From: Chloroflexota bacterium
Lineage (GTDB): Bacteria > Chloroflexota > Anaerolineae > 4572-78 > J111
NCBI GenBank assembly: GCA_016860845.1
Contig: BOKF01000007.1
Location: forward strand, 124,001 to 188,000
Length of the DNA stretch: 64,000 nt
Direction of reading: 5' to 3'
A model generated the notes under the pieces. It was not told where the DNA came from. It saw nothing but the letters and a program-made list of their open reading frames with translations, and did no database searches. The translations under genes and the position numbers were made by a program. Positions 28,945-37,399 of this stretch are shown one piece after another; within the stretch, counting starts at the first letter, position 1; each line of letters begins with the position of its first letter.

Positions 28945-29574
28945 TTAACCTTTTACCGCTTTGCGCACGATCACCAGGCCATTTTTAGCCCCCGGAACCG
29001 CGCCGCGCACTGCGATGACATTCTTTTCCACGTCCACCAGGGCCACTTTCAGATTCTGCACGGTGACGCGATCATTGCCCATGCGTCCCGCCATCTTGGT
29101 TCCTTTCCAAACACGGCCCGGAGTCGTACCGGCCCCAACCGAACCAGGCGCTCGCCAGCGGTCAGATTGACCGTGTGTTTTGGGGCCGCCGCTAAACCCA
29201 TGCCGTTTGACCCCACCGGCAAAGCCTTTACCCTTGCTGGTACCAATCACATCCACCATATCACCCGCGGCAAAAATAGACGCGTCAATCTTTTGGCCTT
29301 CCTGATAATCATCTGGGTTAGCCACACGGAATTCCCGCAGGTACTTCACCGCCGGGGCACCTGACTTTTTCAGATGGCCGGCCTTGGGCTTGTTCAAGCT
29401 TTTCTGGCGCAGATCGCCAAAACCCAATTGAATGGCGCTATAGCCGTCATTTTCAACAGTTCTCTTTTGCGTTACATAGCAAGGCCCAGCTTCGATGACG
29501 GTAACCGGGATAATAATCCCTTTCTCGTCAACAATCTGGGTCATGCCTACTTTTTTACCTAAAATTTCTGCCAT
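28945..29574 (-). CDS. rplC: 50S ribosomal protein L3
   Basis: 209 residues. [25 protein letters not shown] at the N-terminus and [51 protein letters not shown] in the conserved extension. Eight bases before rplD; 115-base spacer to rpsJ. Confidence 0.97.
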   Translation of the reverse strand: MAEILGKKVGMTQIVDEKGIIIPVTVIEAGPCYVTQKRTVENDGYSAIQLGFGDLRQKSLNKPKAGHLKKSGAPAVKYLREFRVANPDDYQEGQKIDASIFAAGDMVDVIGTSKGKGFAGGVKRHGFSGGPKTHGQSDRWRAPGSVGAGTTPGRVWKGTKMAGRMGNDRVTVQNLKVALVDVEKNVIAVRGAVPGAKNGLVIVRKAVKG

Positions 29575-29689
29575 TATGTTTTGGGTTCAGGAACTGTCAC
29601 CTTCGGGGCCATCATTCCTGCAACCCATTCCCCTTTCACATTCTTATCCGTGCTACTAATCGGCACGTATTAGCTAAGAATTTAAGCCC

Positions 29690-29995
29690 TTATTTAATCT
29701 CAACGTCCACGCCCGCCGGCAGATTTAGCCGGACCAGAGCATCAATGGTTTTTGATTTAGGGTCTACCACATCAATCAAACGCTTGTGAGTGCGGATCTC
29801 AAACTGCTCGCGCGAATCCTTGTCAATGAACGGTGAGCGCAGCACAGTGAACTTCTCGATTTTCGTTGGCAGTGGAACTGGCCCTACCACAACGGCTCCG
29901 GTTCGTTCGGCTGTGTCTACAATCTGTCGGACCGATTGATCAAGCACTCGGTGATCGTACGCTTTTAATCGAATTCTTATTCTATGTTTGGACAT
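29690..29995 (-). CDS. rpsJ: 30S ribosomal protein S10
   Basis: 101 residues. [70 protein letters not shown]. Directly downstream of tuf. The str genes rpsL, rpsG and fusA are not in this window. Confidence 0.97.
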   Translation of the reverse strand: MSKHRIRIRLKAYDHRVLDQSVRQIVDTAERTGAVVVGPVPLPTKIEKFTVLRSPFIDKDSREQFEIRTHKRLIDVVDPKSKTIDALVRLNLPAGVDVEIK

Positions 29996-30046
29996 ACTCT
30001 CTCCGTTGGTTAGGTTGCGGCGCTTACCGTCGCGGCCTGACTGATT

Positions 30047-31246
30047 TTACGCAATAATTTTGGTGATCACACCGGCGCCAACCGTCCGCCCACCTTCCCG
30101 AATGGCGAACTTCGACCCGTCTTCCAACGCTACCGGCACAATCAACTTCACATCCAAGGTGATGTTGTCCCCTGGCATCACCATCTCTACCCCTTCCGGT
30201 AACGTCACCGACCCCGTCACATCCATCGTCCGTATGTAAAACTGCGGCCTGTAACCATTAAAGAACGGCGTGTGCCGGCCCCCTTCTTCTTTCTTCAAAA
30301 TGTAGATCGCCGCCTCAAACTCCGTGTGCGGCGTGATGCTCTTGGGCTTGGCCAACACCTGGCCCCGCTCAATGTCATCTCGATCTACTCCCCGCAGCAG
30401 CACCCCAATGTTGTCGCCCGCTATCCCTTCGTCCAACAGCTTGCGGAACATCTCTACGCCGGTGCAGACCACCTTCCGCGTCTCTTTCAACCCGACAATC
30501 TCCACCTCTTCGTTGACCTTGATCTTGCCCCGTTCCACCCGACCCGTCGCCACCGTCCCCCGGCCCTTGATGCTGAACACATCTTCCACCGGCATCAGGA
30601 ACGGTTTGTCGATCTGCCGCACCGGCGTCGGAATGTAGCTGTCCACCGCATTCATCAATTCCCAAATTGAAGCATACGCCGGATCGTTCGGATCACTGCT
30701 GCTGCTCTCCAATGCCTGCAACGCACTCCCTCGGATGATCGGTATGTCATCCCCTGGAAATTCGTAGCTGCTCAACAACTCCCGCAACTCCAACTCCACC
30801 AACTCCAGCAGCTCTTCGTCATCCATCATATCCACTTTGTTCAAATACACCACCATCGCCGGCACTTCCACCTGCCGCGCCAACAAAATGTGTTCCCGGG
30901 TCTGCGGCATCGGCCCATCCGGTGCGCTCACCACCAGGATCGCTCCGTCCATCTGCGCCGCCCCGGTGATCATGTTCTTGATGTAGTCCGCGTGCCCCGG
31001 ACAGTCTACGTGCGCGTAGTGCCGTTTCTCCGTCTGGTACTCGACGTGAGCAATGGCTATCGTGATCCCCCGCGCTTTCTCTTCCGGCGCGTTGTCAATG
31101 CTATCAAAGGCCCGGAAATTCGCCCAGCCCTTCATACTCAACGTCTTGGTGATCGCCGCCGTCAACGTCGTCTTGCCATGGTCCACGTGGCCTATCGTCC
31201 CCACGTTGATATGCGGTTTATCCCTCACAAATTGCGCTTTCGCCAT
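30047..31246 (-). CDS. tuf: Elongation factor Tu
   Basis: 399 residues. GTP-binding motifs are [10 protein letters not shown] (G1), GITI (G2), DCPGHAD (G3) and NKVD (G4); domains II and III are complete, ending [11 protein letters not shown]. It carries aminoacyl-tRNA to the ribosome. Codon use is more biased towards C-ending codons than in its neighbours, as expected for a very highly expressed gene. GAGGAGA lies 13 bases before the start. tRNA-Tyr is the gene upstream on the same transcript. Confidence 0.98.
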   Translation of the reverse strand: MAKAQFVRDKPHINVGTIGHVDHGKTTLTAAITKTLSMKGWANFRAFDSIDNAPEEKARGITIAIAHVEYQTEKRHYAHVDCPGHADYIKNMITGAAQMDGAILVVSAPDGPMPQTREHILLARQVEVPAMVVYLNKVDMMDDEELLELVELELRELLSSYEFPGDDIPIIRGSALQALESSSSDPNDPAYASIWELMNAVDSYIPTPVRQIDKPFLMPVEDVFSIKGRGTVATGRVERGKIKVNEEVEIVGLKETRKVVCTGVEMFRKLLDEGIAGDNIGVLLRGVDRDDIERGQVLAKPKSITPHTEFEAAIYILKKEEGGRHTPFFNGYRPQFYIRTMDVTGSVTLPEGVEMVMPGDNITLDVKLIVPVALEDGSKFAIREGGRTVGAGVITKIIA

Positions 31247-31295
31247 AGGTATTTAGTCTCCTCGCTTAATTAAAATAAAAAATGGTATTCGGAAA

Positions 31296-31325
31296 ACAGA
31301 CAGTGAGGAGACACTCACTGTCTGT
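31296..31325. repeat. Perfect 12-bp hairpin between tRNA-Tyr and tuf
   Basis: ACAGACAGTGAG (31296-31307), loop of 6, CTCACTGTCTGT (31314-31325). On the minus strand TTTT follows the stem, so it could be a partial terminator (attenuator) setting the tRNA-Tyr to tuf ratio, or a processing site. Confidence 0.65.
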
Positions 31326-31334
31326 TATAATTGG

Positions 31335-31416
31335 TGGAGAGGGGCGGATTCGAACCACCGTAGGCGTAGCCAGCTGATTTACAGTCAGCCCCCTTTAGCC
31401 ACTCGGGCACCTCTCC
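31335..31416 (-). tRNA. tRNA-Tyr (GTA)
   Basis: An 82-nt class II tRNA: acceptor GGAGAGG/CCTCTCC, anticodon stem GCTGA/TCAGC with loop CTGTAAA (GTA), long variable arm, T-loop TTCGAAT, discriminator A. Upstream of tuf, an arrangement seen in many bacteria. Confidence 0.94.
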
Positions 31417-31464
31417 ATTATTCCTCTAATTTAAAAGCACGGCGATGCCGCCGCGCAAACAAGA

Positions 31465-31492
31465 AGTATACTTAGAACTATTTAAGAGTCAA
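31465..31492 (-). promoter_or_regulatory. Promoter of tRNA-Tyr, tuf and the S10 operon
   Basis: TTGACT (31492-31487), a 16-base spacer and TATACT (31470-31465). The predicted start is near 31458, about 42 bases before tRNA-Tyr. Confidence 0.8.
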
Positions 31493-31516
31493 ATTGACAC
31501 AAGGAAATTAAGTTAG

Positions 31517-31598
31517 GACCGCTGACCACCGACCACAGACGGCTGAGCATTTTCTCTAAGGCCAGTAGCGGTCAGCGGTCAACTGTCGGCGGTCATTC
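31517..31598. repeat. Period-7 hairpin of the GACC/GGTC type after rlmB
   Basis: Left arm GACCGCT GACCACC GACCACA GACGGCT; right arm GTAGCG GTCAGCG GTCAACT GTCGGCG GTCATTC, reaching into the stop codon (TGA 31595-31593) of the rlmB-like gene. It shares its word set with the element at 60176-60249, which also abuts a stop codon. Confidence 0.7.
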
Positions 31599-32336
31599 TT
31601 CAAAACCCCGCGCCCGCCAGACCTCGTACAAAATCAGCCCCCCTGCGACCGAGGCGTTGAGCGACTCAATTTGCCCGCGCATTGGCAGTTTAATCAAAAA
31701 ATCGCAGGTTTCCCTGACCAATCGGCTCATGCCTTTCCCTTCGCTGCCAATCACCACGACAATGGCCCCGGTCAAGTTGGCCTGGCTGTAGGGCAAGGAG
31801 GCTGGCGTATCTTCGACGCCGGCCAGCCAGACATCGGCCTGCTTCAGCTTGGCCAGAGCTTGAGTCAGATTGGGCACTTCCGCCAGCCACATATGTTCAG
31901 CCGCTCCGGCGGAAGCATTGACGACTGCCGGGGTTACACTCGCGGAACGCTGTTTGGGGATGATGACCCCATGCACGCCGACCACCTCAGCCGTGCGCAG
32001 AAGCGCGCCCACATTATGCGGATCTTCCAGGTGATCCAGGGCCACAATAAAAGGAGGTTCGTTCAATTTTTTGGCGCGGGCCAGGATATCCTCGACTGCC
32101 ATAGTGGGATAGCGGCCCACTTCCACGGCTACACCCTGGTGGCCTTTGGCCAGGTTATCCAGCGTTTTGCGAGGGACTCGCTGCACCGGTATCTTTGACT
32201 GGCCAGCCAGAGTGATGATTTCATCAATAATTGCCGCCGGTTCGATTACATCGGCTAATAGGACGGTGTGGACATGACGACGCCGCGCCCGAAGACACTC
32301 GCGCGCGGCGTTGCGTCCGTAGAGGATTTCGCGCAT
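31593..32336 (-). CDS. rlmB: 23S rRNA 2'-O-ribose methyltransferase (TrmH/SpoU family)
   Basis: About 247 residues from ATG 32336 (MREILYGRNAARECLRARRR); the frame is open to a GTG at 32363 inside cysS. A short N-terminal substrate-binding domain precedes the SPOUT fold with VALDHLEDPHNVGALLRTAEVVG (motif 1), VIGSEGKGMSRLV (motif 2) and LPMRGQIESLNASVAGGLILYE (motif 3). The family methylates G2251 of 23S rRNA. The start codon lies just past the cysS stop, so the two are coupled. Confidence 0.9.
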   Translation of the reverse strand: MREILYGRNAARECLRARRRHVHTVLLADVIEPAAIIDEIITLAGQSKIPVQRVPRKTLDNLAKGHQGVAVEVGRYPTMAVEDILARAKKLNEPPFIVALDHLEDPHNVGALLRTAEVVGVHGVIIPKQRSASVTPAVVNASAGAAEHMWLAEVPNLTQALAKLKQADVWLAGVEDTPASLPYSQANLTGAIVVVIGSEGKGMSRLVRETCDFLIKLPMRGQIESLNASVAGGLILYEVWRARGFEE

Positions 32337-32341
32337 ACCTT

Positions 32342-33913
32342 CTAACTTCGACTCACCTTCCACACCGTTCCATCCGGCCGATCCTCTAAAGCTACACCGA
32401 TTTGCGCCAGTTGATTCCGAATCGCATCGCTGGTGGCAAAATCTTTATTCTTGCGGGCCGCGGTGCGCAGGTCAACCAGAATCCGGATCAAATCTTCTTC
32501 CAGCCCCGGGGCGGAAATCCCTTCACCACCCACCAAATCAGCCGGGATAAGCCCCAGAATATCGCCGCCGAGGGTACTATAAGTATCATCAATGGCTTTG
32601 AGCGTAGCCGGCGAAACCGGCTGATCGCCATTGATCAGGGTATTGACCGCCCGGTTAAAATCAAATAGCGCCGCCAAAGCCTGCGGTGTATTGAAATCAT
32701 TATCCATCGCTTCCAAAAAGCGTGTTTTGTGCTGCTCAATAATCTCCCCAAATTCAGCCTTAGCCTCAGCCTTCGACTCCGCTTCACCAATCTCCACTGC
32801 CATTACAGAATCACTTAGCTGATACTTACGCTCAGCCTCAGCCTTCGACTCCGACTCAGCCTTAGCCAACTTCTGCCGCACCAGCGCCACCGTACCGAGC
32901 AGCCGCTCATGCCCGCGAGCGGCACTCTTGAGACCCTCGTCGGTGAAATCGCTGTTCTGGCGGTAGTGGCTGTTCAAGATGAAGAAGCGAACCGCCAGCG
33001 GCGGGTATCCCTGTGAAAGTTGGGCATGATTGCCGCTGATCGCCTGCTGAATAGTCAGCGAGTTGCCCATGCTTTTGCCCATCTTGACCCCTTCAATCGT
33101 GACCATATTGTTGAGCAGCCAGTAACGGGCAAACTCCTCACCGTAGGCCGCCTCGCATTGGGCCACTTCGCTCTCGTTGTGGGGAAAGATATTCTCGAGG
33201 CCGCCGCCGTGAATGTCGAACGGCAGACCTAAATACTTGCGAGCCATGACCGTACATTCGGCGTGCCAGCCGGGGAAACCCTGGCCCCACGGGCTGCGCC
33301 ACTGCATCAAATGTCCGGGGGCAGCAGCCCGCCAGACGGCAAAGTCGCGTGGGTCACGCTTCTCGGCAGACACCTCCAGCCGCGCGCCTTCTTCCAATTC
33401 GTCCACCTTGCGCCGGGAGAGTTTGCCATAGCTCGGCCAGCTCGGCACGGAAAAGTAGACGTTGCCGTTGGCTTCGTAGGCGTGACCTTTTTCAATCAAG
33501 ATTTGGGCCAGCTCGATCTGCTCCGGCACATGGCCGCTGGCCCGGGGCGAGATGTCGGGCCGGATAATATTGAGCAAATCCATATCGCGGAAATAGCTGC
33601 GGGTGTAAGCTTCGACAACCTCCATTGGCTCGACCCGCTCTTGCCGGGCCTGCTTGCCGATTTTGTCTTCGCCCACATCGCCGTCACCCACCAGGTGGCC
33701 GACATCGGTGATATTCTGCACGTAGCGCACCTTGTACCCCAGATACTCCAGGTAGCGATGGACCACATCAAAGGTGATATAAACCTTGGCATGCCCAATG
33801 TGCGAGTCTCCATAAACGGTGGGACCGCAGACATACATGCCTACAAAACCCGGATGGAGCGGAACAAATTCTTCTTCTTTGCGATTGAGGTAGTTATAGA
33901 CTCGGAGGGTCAT
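32342..33913 (-). CDS. cysS: Cysteinyl-tRNA synthetase with a charged insertion
   Basis: 523 residues. Zinc-binding MYVCGPTVYGDSHIGHAKVY carries Cys and the HIGH motif; HGGGLENIFPHNESEVAQCEA holds further zinc ligands; KMGKSMGNSLT is the KMSKS loop. A DALR-like domain and C-terminal helices follow. Between about residues 347 and 385, just before the DALR-like helix, there is an insertion rich in Ala, Glu and Lys (AESESKAEAERKYQ... AESKAEAKAEFG) coded by two 18-bp direct repeats. Most homologues have only a short link here. The catalytic parts are intact, so the enzyme is probably functional. Confidence 0.95.
   Translation of the reverse strand: MTLRVYNYLNRKEEEFVPLHPGFVGMYVCGPTVYGDSHIGHAKVYITFDVVHRYLEYLGYKVRYVQNITDVGHLVGDGDVGEDKIGKQARQERVEPMEVVEAYTRSYFRDMDLLNIIRPDISPRASGHVPEQIELAQILIEKGHAYEANGNVYFSVPSWPSYGKLSRRKVDELEEGARLEVSAEKRDPRDFAVWRAAAPGHLMQWRSPWGQGFPGWHAECTVMARKYLGLPFDIHGGGLENIFPHNESEVAQCEAAYGEEFARYWLLNNMVTIEGVKMGKSMGNSLTIQQAISGNHAQLSQGYPPLAVRFFILNSHYRQNSDFTDEGLKSAARGHERLLGTVALVRQKLAKAESESKAEAERKYQLSDSVMAVEIGEAESKAEAKAEFGEIIEQHKTRFLEAMDNDFNTPQALAALFDFNRAVNTLINGDQPVSPATLKAIDDTYSTLGGDILGLIPADLVGGEGISAPGLEEDLIRILVDLRTAARKNKDFATSDAIRNQLAQIGVALEDRPDGTVWKVSRS
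32752..32867. repeat. Direct repeats inside cysS
   Basis: CCTCAGCCTTCGACTCCG occurs at 32764-32781 and 32836-32853, and TCAGCCTTAGCC at both outer edges (32754-32765 and 32856-32867). They encode the ESKAEA-type insertion of the synthetase. The reading frame is kept. Confidence 0.75.
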
Positions 33914-33916
33914 GAG

Positions 33917-34990
33917 TTACCTTTCCATTTTAGCAAAAATCATGCGGCCGGCGCTGGTTTGCAGCACTTTGGTGACGGTTACATCGGCGTTCTGGTCTAT
34001 AAAATGCTTGCCGTTTTCAACCACAATCATCGTTCCGTCGTTGAGGTAAGCTACGCCTTGATCGCGTTCCTTACCCTCCTGAATTATTTTAACGTTGATG
34101 GTTTCATGCGGCAAAATCACCGTTTTCACAGCGTTCGCCAGTTCGTTAATATTTAGGACAACCACCCCTTGCAGCTTGGCCACACTGTTCAAGTTGAAAT
34201 CATTGGTGATAATGGGATAACTGAGTTGTTTGGCCAGCATCACCAGCTTGTCGTCCGTTCCTTTAACCCCCTCCACGTCAATATCAGTAATCTTGACCGG
34301 CGCCAACGACTCCTCTTGTAAGCGCCGGAGCAGCTCCAGGCCACGGCGGCCGCGATTGCGGCGGATCGTATCGGACGAGTCGGCAATATATTGCAGCTCA
34401 TTCAGAACAAAATGGGGCACCAGCATCGGGCTGCGAATAAAGCCCGTTTTGCTGATGTCAGCAATGCGGCCGTCAATGATAACGCTCGTATCTAACAGCA
34501 CGGCATCATCCAGCGGCTTGCGGCCAAAATCCAGCGAAGACCCAGCCAGGGTCAGCCGCGGCCCGACCGTGTTGAGAATATCGCGCTGCCGCATAATCGC
34601 TACCGACAGGCCGATGTAGCCAAACAGCACACTGACCGCTACCGGCAAAATATTGCCATAGGGTTCAGGTAAGCCCGACAAAGGCGGATAAAGCAGCGCC
34701 GCCACCCCCAGCCCCACGGCTAAGCCAAGCACGCCAAAGAGCAGATGCGAAGCCGGCATCTGTTTTAACTTGGCCCGCATCATAAAAAAGGGGCGAGTGG
34801 TTAAATAAGGCGCGACCAGCAGACCAATGGCTGCCCCGGCCAGTGTCAGCGCGATGATCAGGCGCGTCGAATCGGCCGGGTTGCCGGTCTGAAAATATCT
34901 GATGGATTGGACGCCGATGATGGCAAAAATCACCATCCCAACCAAACGAAAGACAAATTCTACGCTCACCGCAGGTTGCTCCTGGGTCAT
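33917..34990 (-). CDS. PIN/TRAM-domain membrane protein (YacL-like)
   Basis: About 357 residues from ATG 34990; the frame is open to 35062 through a further hydrophobic stretch. Four transmembrane helices fill the first ~145 residues. A PIN nuclease domain starts at DDAVLLDTSVIIDGRIADI and has the acidic residues expected (DTS, D in DGR, E of LNELQ, D of GTDD and TNDFN). A C-terminal TRAM domain (about 300-357) contains DGTMIVVENGKHFID. Family members are thought to cleave RNA at the membrane, but no substrate is established. Its stop lies three bases before the cysS start and supplies the cysS ribosome-binding site. Confidence 0.85.
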   Translation of the reverse strand: MTQEQPAVSVEFVFRLVGMVIFAIIGVQSIRYFQTGNPADSTRLIIALTLAGAAIGLLVAPYLTTRPFFMMRAKLKQMPASHLLFGVLGLAVGLGVAALLYPPLSGLPEPYGNILPVAVSVLFGYIGLSVAIMRQRDILNTVGPRLTLAGSSLDFGRKPLDDAVLLDTSVIIDGRIADISKTGFIRSPMLVPHFVLNELQYIADSSDTIRRNRGRRGLELLRRLQEESLAPVKITDIDVEGVKGTDDKLVMLAKQLSYPIITNDFNLNSVAKLQGVVVLNINELANAVKTVILPHETINVKIIQEGKERDQGVAYLNDGTMIVVENGKHFIDQNADVTVTKVLQTSAGRMIFAKMER

Positions 34991-35062
34991 TCGGGCAAAA
35001 CCGGTGTTACCAACAAAAAGGGCGACTGTACCTAAGCACATTCGCCCGACGACTCTGACCAA

Positions 35063-35451
35063 ACAACTATTACCGAGGCTGGAGTCAGTGGATCAGAGGT
35101 TTTGGAAACGTTAAAGGAGTCGTATGCCTGCCCAACCAAAAGCTCTCTCTTGCGTGTCGCTGCTGGCTGGAACCAGACCCTGAAATTGAAGCGGCGGAGG
35201 ATGAAAGCAAATAAAACCCGGTGATCGCTCCCTATAGATTAGCTGATAATCATTGGCCTCTACTAACGTTGTTGTTAACGTCCGGTATTGCGAATAACAA
35301 CTGATAAGTGCTTATAAATTATGAAATTAACGGGAGCCAGGCGCAAAAAATAATAAAAATGAATAAATCTGCGCCGGCAACCTTAAAAATATGGTAGCAC
35401 AAAGGAAATGAATTGTCAAAAGGTTTTAGAATGAGACCCATCTTTGGGAGT
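35063..35451. other. 389-bp intergenic region
   Basis: AT-rich in its right half. No RNA gene or clear promoter was recognised. A GGAG-led ATG at 35124 on the plus strand opens only a 19-codon frame. It separates radA from the PIN/TRAM gene, both on the minus strand. Confidence 0.5.
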
Positions 35452-36828
35452 CTAATGGATTAGCGCCGCCTCCAGAGCCTCGTCCAACGACCGCGCCCGG
35501 AGCAGTTCCAGGGGCGGATCTTTAATCTGTTTCAATTGACTCGAAGCCGGCAGAAGGCAGCGTTTGAAGCCCAGCTTGGCCGCTTCCTTTAAGCGCGTTT
35601 CCAGATGCCCCACCGCCCGTAATTCTCCCGATAGACCGACCTCACCCACCAGGGCCATATCCGCCGCCACCGGCGTGTTCCGAAAGCTGGACGCAATGGC
35701 CGTGGCCACCGCCAAATCCGAGGCTGGTTCCCCGATTTGCAGGCCGCCAATCACGTTGACAAAGACATCCTGGTCCGACAGCCGCACCCCGACCCGCTTG
35801 GTCAGCACCGCCACAATCAGCAGCAGCCGGTTGAAGTCAACTCCATTGGCCGTGCGCCGGGGATTGCCAAAGCTGGTCGTGCTGGCCAGGGCCTGCACTT
35901 CGACCAGCAGCGGCCGTGTTCCCTCCAGGGTAATCGCAATCGAGGAGCCGGAAGCGTTGGGCAGCCGCTCGGCCAAAAAAGCTTCGCTGGGGTTGGTCAC
36001 TTCGCTCAGCCCAACATCACCCATCTCAAAAATGCCGACCTCATTGGTCGCGCCAAAGCGATTTTTCACACTGCGCAGCAGGCGGTAGGCGTGGAACTGC
36101 TCCCCTTCCAGGTACAGCACCGTATCCACCATATGTTCCAGCACCCGCGGCCCGGCAATCGCCCCGGTTTTGGTCACGTGGCCGATCAAAAAGACGGGGA
36201 TATTGCGCCCCTTGGCTACTTCCTGGAAGCGGGCCGCACTTTCCCGCACCTGGCTGACCGACCCCGCCGCCGATTCCAGTTCATCCAGATACATCGTCTG
36301 GATCGAGTCGACAATCAAGAACTGGGGCGACATCTGCTGGACGTGCTCCAGAATGGTAGTCATATTGGTTTCGGGCAGGATAAACAGGTTGTCGCCGGGG
36401 ATTTTGAGGCGGCTGGCCCGCAGCTTGATTTGCTGGGCGCTCTCTTCGCCCGAAATATAAAGCACCGGCCCGACCGTGGCCAGCCCCGCCGAGATTTGTA
36501 ACAACAGCGTGCTCTTGCCGATGCCGGGGTCGCCGCCGATGAGGGTCAGCGCGCCGGGGACCAGCCCGCCGCCCAGCACCCGGTTGAACTCGTCCATTGG
36601 CAGCAGGGTGCGCTGGTAGCTGTCGGCGGAAATGGCCGACAACGCCTGGGGCGGGTTGCGTTCCAGCCGGGACTGCCGCTCCCCCGGCGAGAGACTGCCG
36701 GAGCGCCCCTCTTCGACCAGCGTTTCGACCAGGGTATTCCATTCGCCGCAGTCGGGGCAGCGGCCCATCCACTTCGGCTGGACGCTGCCGCACGATTGGC
36801 AGATGTAACGGGTTTTGGTTTTAGCCAT
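35452..36828 (-). CDS. radA: DNA repair protein RadA
   Basis: 458 residues. N-terminal C4 zinc finger (CQSCGSVQPKWMGRCPDC), Walker A GGDPGIGKST (about 98-107), Walker B FLIVDSIQ, the RadA-specific KNRFGATNEVGIFEMGDVG, and a Lon-protease-like C-terminal domain. RadA promotes branch migration in homologous recombination. The ATG is only nine bases after a TATAAT, so the mRNA may be leaderless. Confidence 0.95.
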   Translation of the reverse strand: MAKTKTRYICQSCGSVQPKWMGRCPDCGEWNTLVETLVEEGRSGSLSPGERQSRLERNPPQALSAISADSYQRTLLPMDEFNRVLGGGLVPGALTLIGGDPGIGKSTLLLQISAGLATVGPVLYISGEESAQQIKLRASRLKIPGDNLFILPETNMTTILEHVQQMSPQFLIVDSIQTMYLDELESAAGSVSQVRESAARFQEVAKGRNIPVFLIGHVTKTGAIAGPRVLEHMVDTVLYLEGEQFHAYRLLRSVKNRFGATNEVGIFEMGDVGLSEVTNPSEAFLAERLPNASGSSIAITLEGTRPLLVEVQALASTTSFGNPRRTANGVDFNRLLLIVAVLTKRVGVRLSDQDVFVNVIGGLQIGEPASDLAVATAIASSFRNTPVAADMALVGEVGLSGELRAVGHLETRLKEAAKLGFKRCLLPASSQLKQIKDPPLELLRARSLDEALEAALIH

Positions 36829-36837
36829 AGTAGAAGA

Positions 36838-36866
36838 ATTATAGCAAGGTTTGCAGCTTGAGACAA
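36838..36866 (-). promoter_or_regulatory. radA promoter, probably leaderless
   Basis: TTGTCT (36866-36861), a 17-base spacer ending TTGC, and TATAAT (36843-36838). Nine bases separate the -10 from the radA ATG. Confidence 0.7.
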
Positions 36867-37014
36867 GAACAAGTGTTCAAGGCACTTTGGTGCTTTGTTA
36901 GCTGCAACCTCGCTCGATGGCACAATGCGCCTCTAGGACATTCCGCCCAAATAAAAAAGCCTCCCGTGCGGAAGCTTTCAAACTCTTTCCTCAACTAAAT
37001 TCGGCCTCAAGGGC

Positions 37015-37047
37015 AGACCTCAAAGGTCTTAAAGACCTTTGAGGTCT
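37015..37047. repeat. 16-bp palindromic hairpin after the CsoR/CstR gene
   Basis: AGACCTCAAAGGTCTT (37015-37030) and its exact complement (37032-37047) around a single A. Each arm is itself a small palindrome. It starts five bases after the repressor gene stop. TTCTTTT follows on the plus strand only, so it is a weak terminator in the operon direction. Confidence 0.6.
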
Positions 37048-37051
37048 TCTT

Positions 37052-37327
37052 TTACGACAACTTACCCAGCGTACTGACCATCTTCGCAATCGCCTCGTCC
37101 GCCGAGCCGTATTCCTCGGGGTTGCTCAGGCAGCAGTGGGCGTAATTCTCCACCAGCAGCAGCGAAATCTGGTAGGCCGCGCCGCGAATGGCCGCTAACT
37201 GGGTCAAAACATCCTGGCAGTCCCGGTCTTCTTCGAGCATGCGCCGCACGCCCCTCACCTGGCCTTCCAGGCGCTGGAGACGTTTATCCAAATTTTCTTG
37301 TAAGTCAGCCGGAAGTGAGTTTTTCAT
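37052..37327 (-). CDS. CsoR/CstR-family transcriptional repressor
   Basis: 91 residues, the all-helical DUF156 fold. N-terminal RLQRLEGQVRGVRRMLEEDRDCQDVLTQLAAIRGAAYQ is the family signature. Cu(I)-sensing CsoR uses C-x24-H-x3-C. Here Cys37 and Cys66 are kept, but the His position (62) is Tyr, with the local order N-Y-A-H-C-C. Loss of the His with retention of both Cys resembles persulfide-sensing CstR more than copper CsoR. It is the last gene of the trx operon, and a CsoR-type palindrome lies at the operon promoter, so autoregulation is likely. Whether the signal is persulfide, another thiol oxidant or copper is inferred, not shown. Confidence 0.85.
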   Translation of the reverse strand: MKNSLPADLQENLDKRLQRLEGQVRGVRRMLEEDRDCQDVLTQLAAIRGAAYQISLLLVENYAHCCLSNPEEYGSADEAIAKMVSTLGKLS

Positions 37328-37346
37328 GGCATGATCAAGATATAAA

Positions 37347-37397
37347 ATGGAAGGCTGGAATTTTTACCCATCTTCCAACCTTCCATGCTTCCAATTA
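37347..37397. repeat. Short period-8 hairpin inside the trx operon
   Basis: TGGAAGG and TGGAA words on the left; CTTCCAAC CTTCCATG CTTCCAAT octamers on the right. Located between the selenoprotein-like gene and the repressor gene. Confidence 0.5.
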
Positions 37398-37399
37398 TC

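Noticed and set aside
35124..35180. Small plus-strand frame MPAQPKALS... with a GGAG upstream
   Set aside because: Only 19 codons, no recognisable family. A neighbouring frame gives a plausible acidic tail (CRCWLEPDPEIEAAEDESK), so it might be a decayed small gene, but evidence is too thin.
37015..37047. Terminator of the trx operon
   Set aside because: The stem is strong, but the T-run is only on the plus-strand side, so it is listed as a hairpin rather than a terminator.
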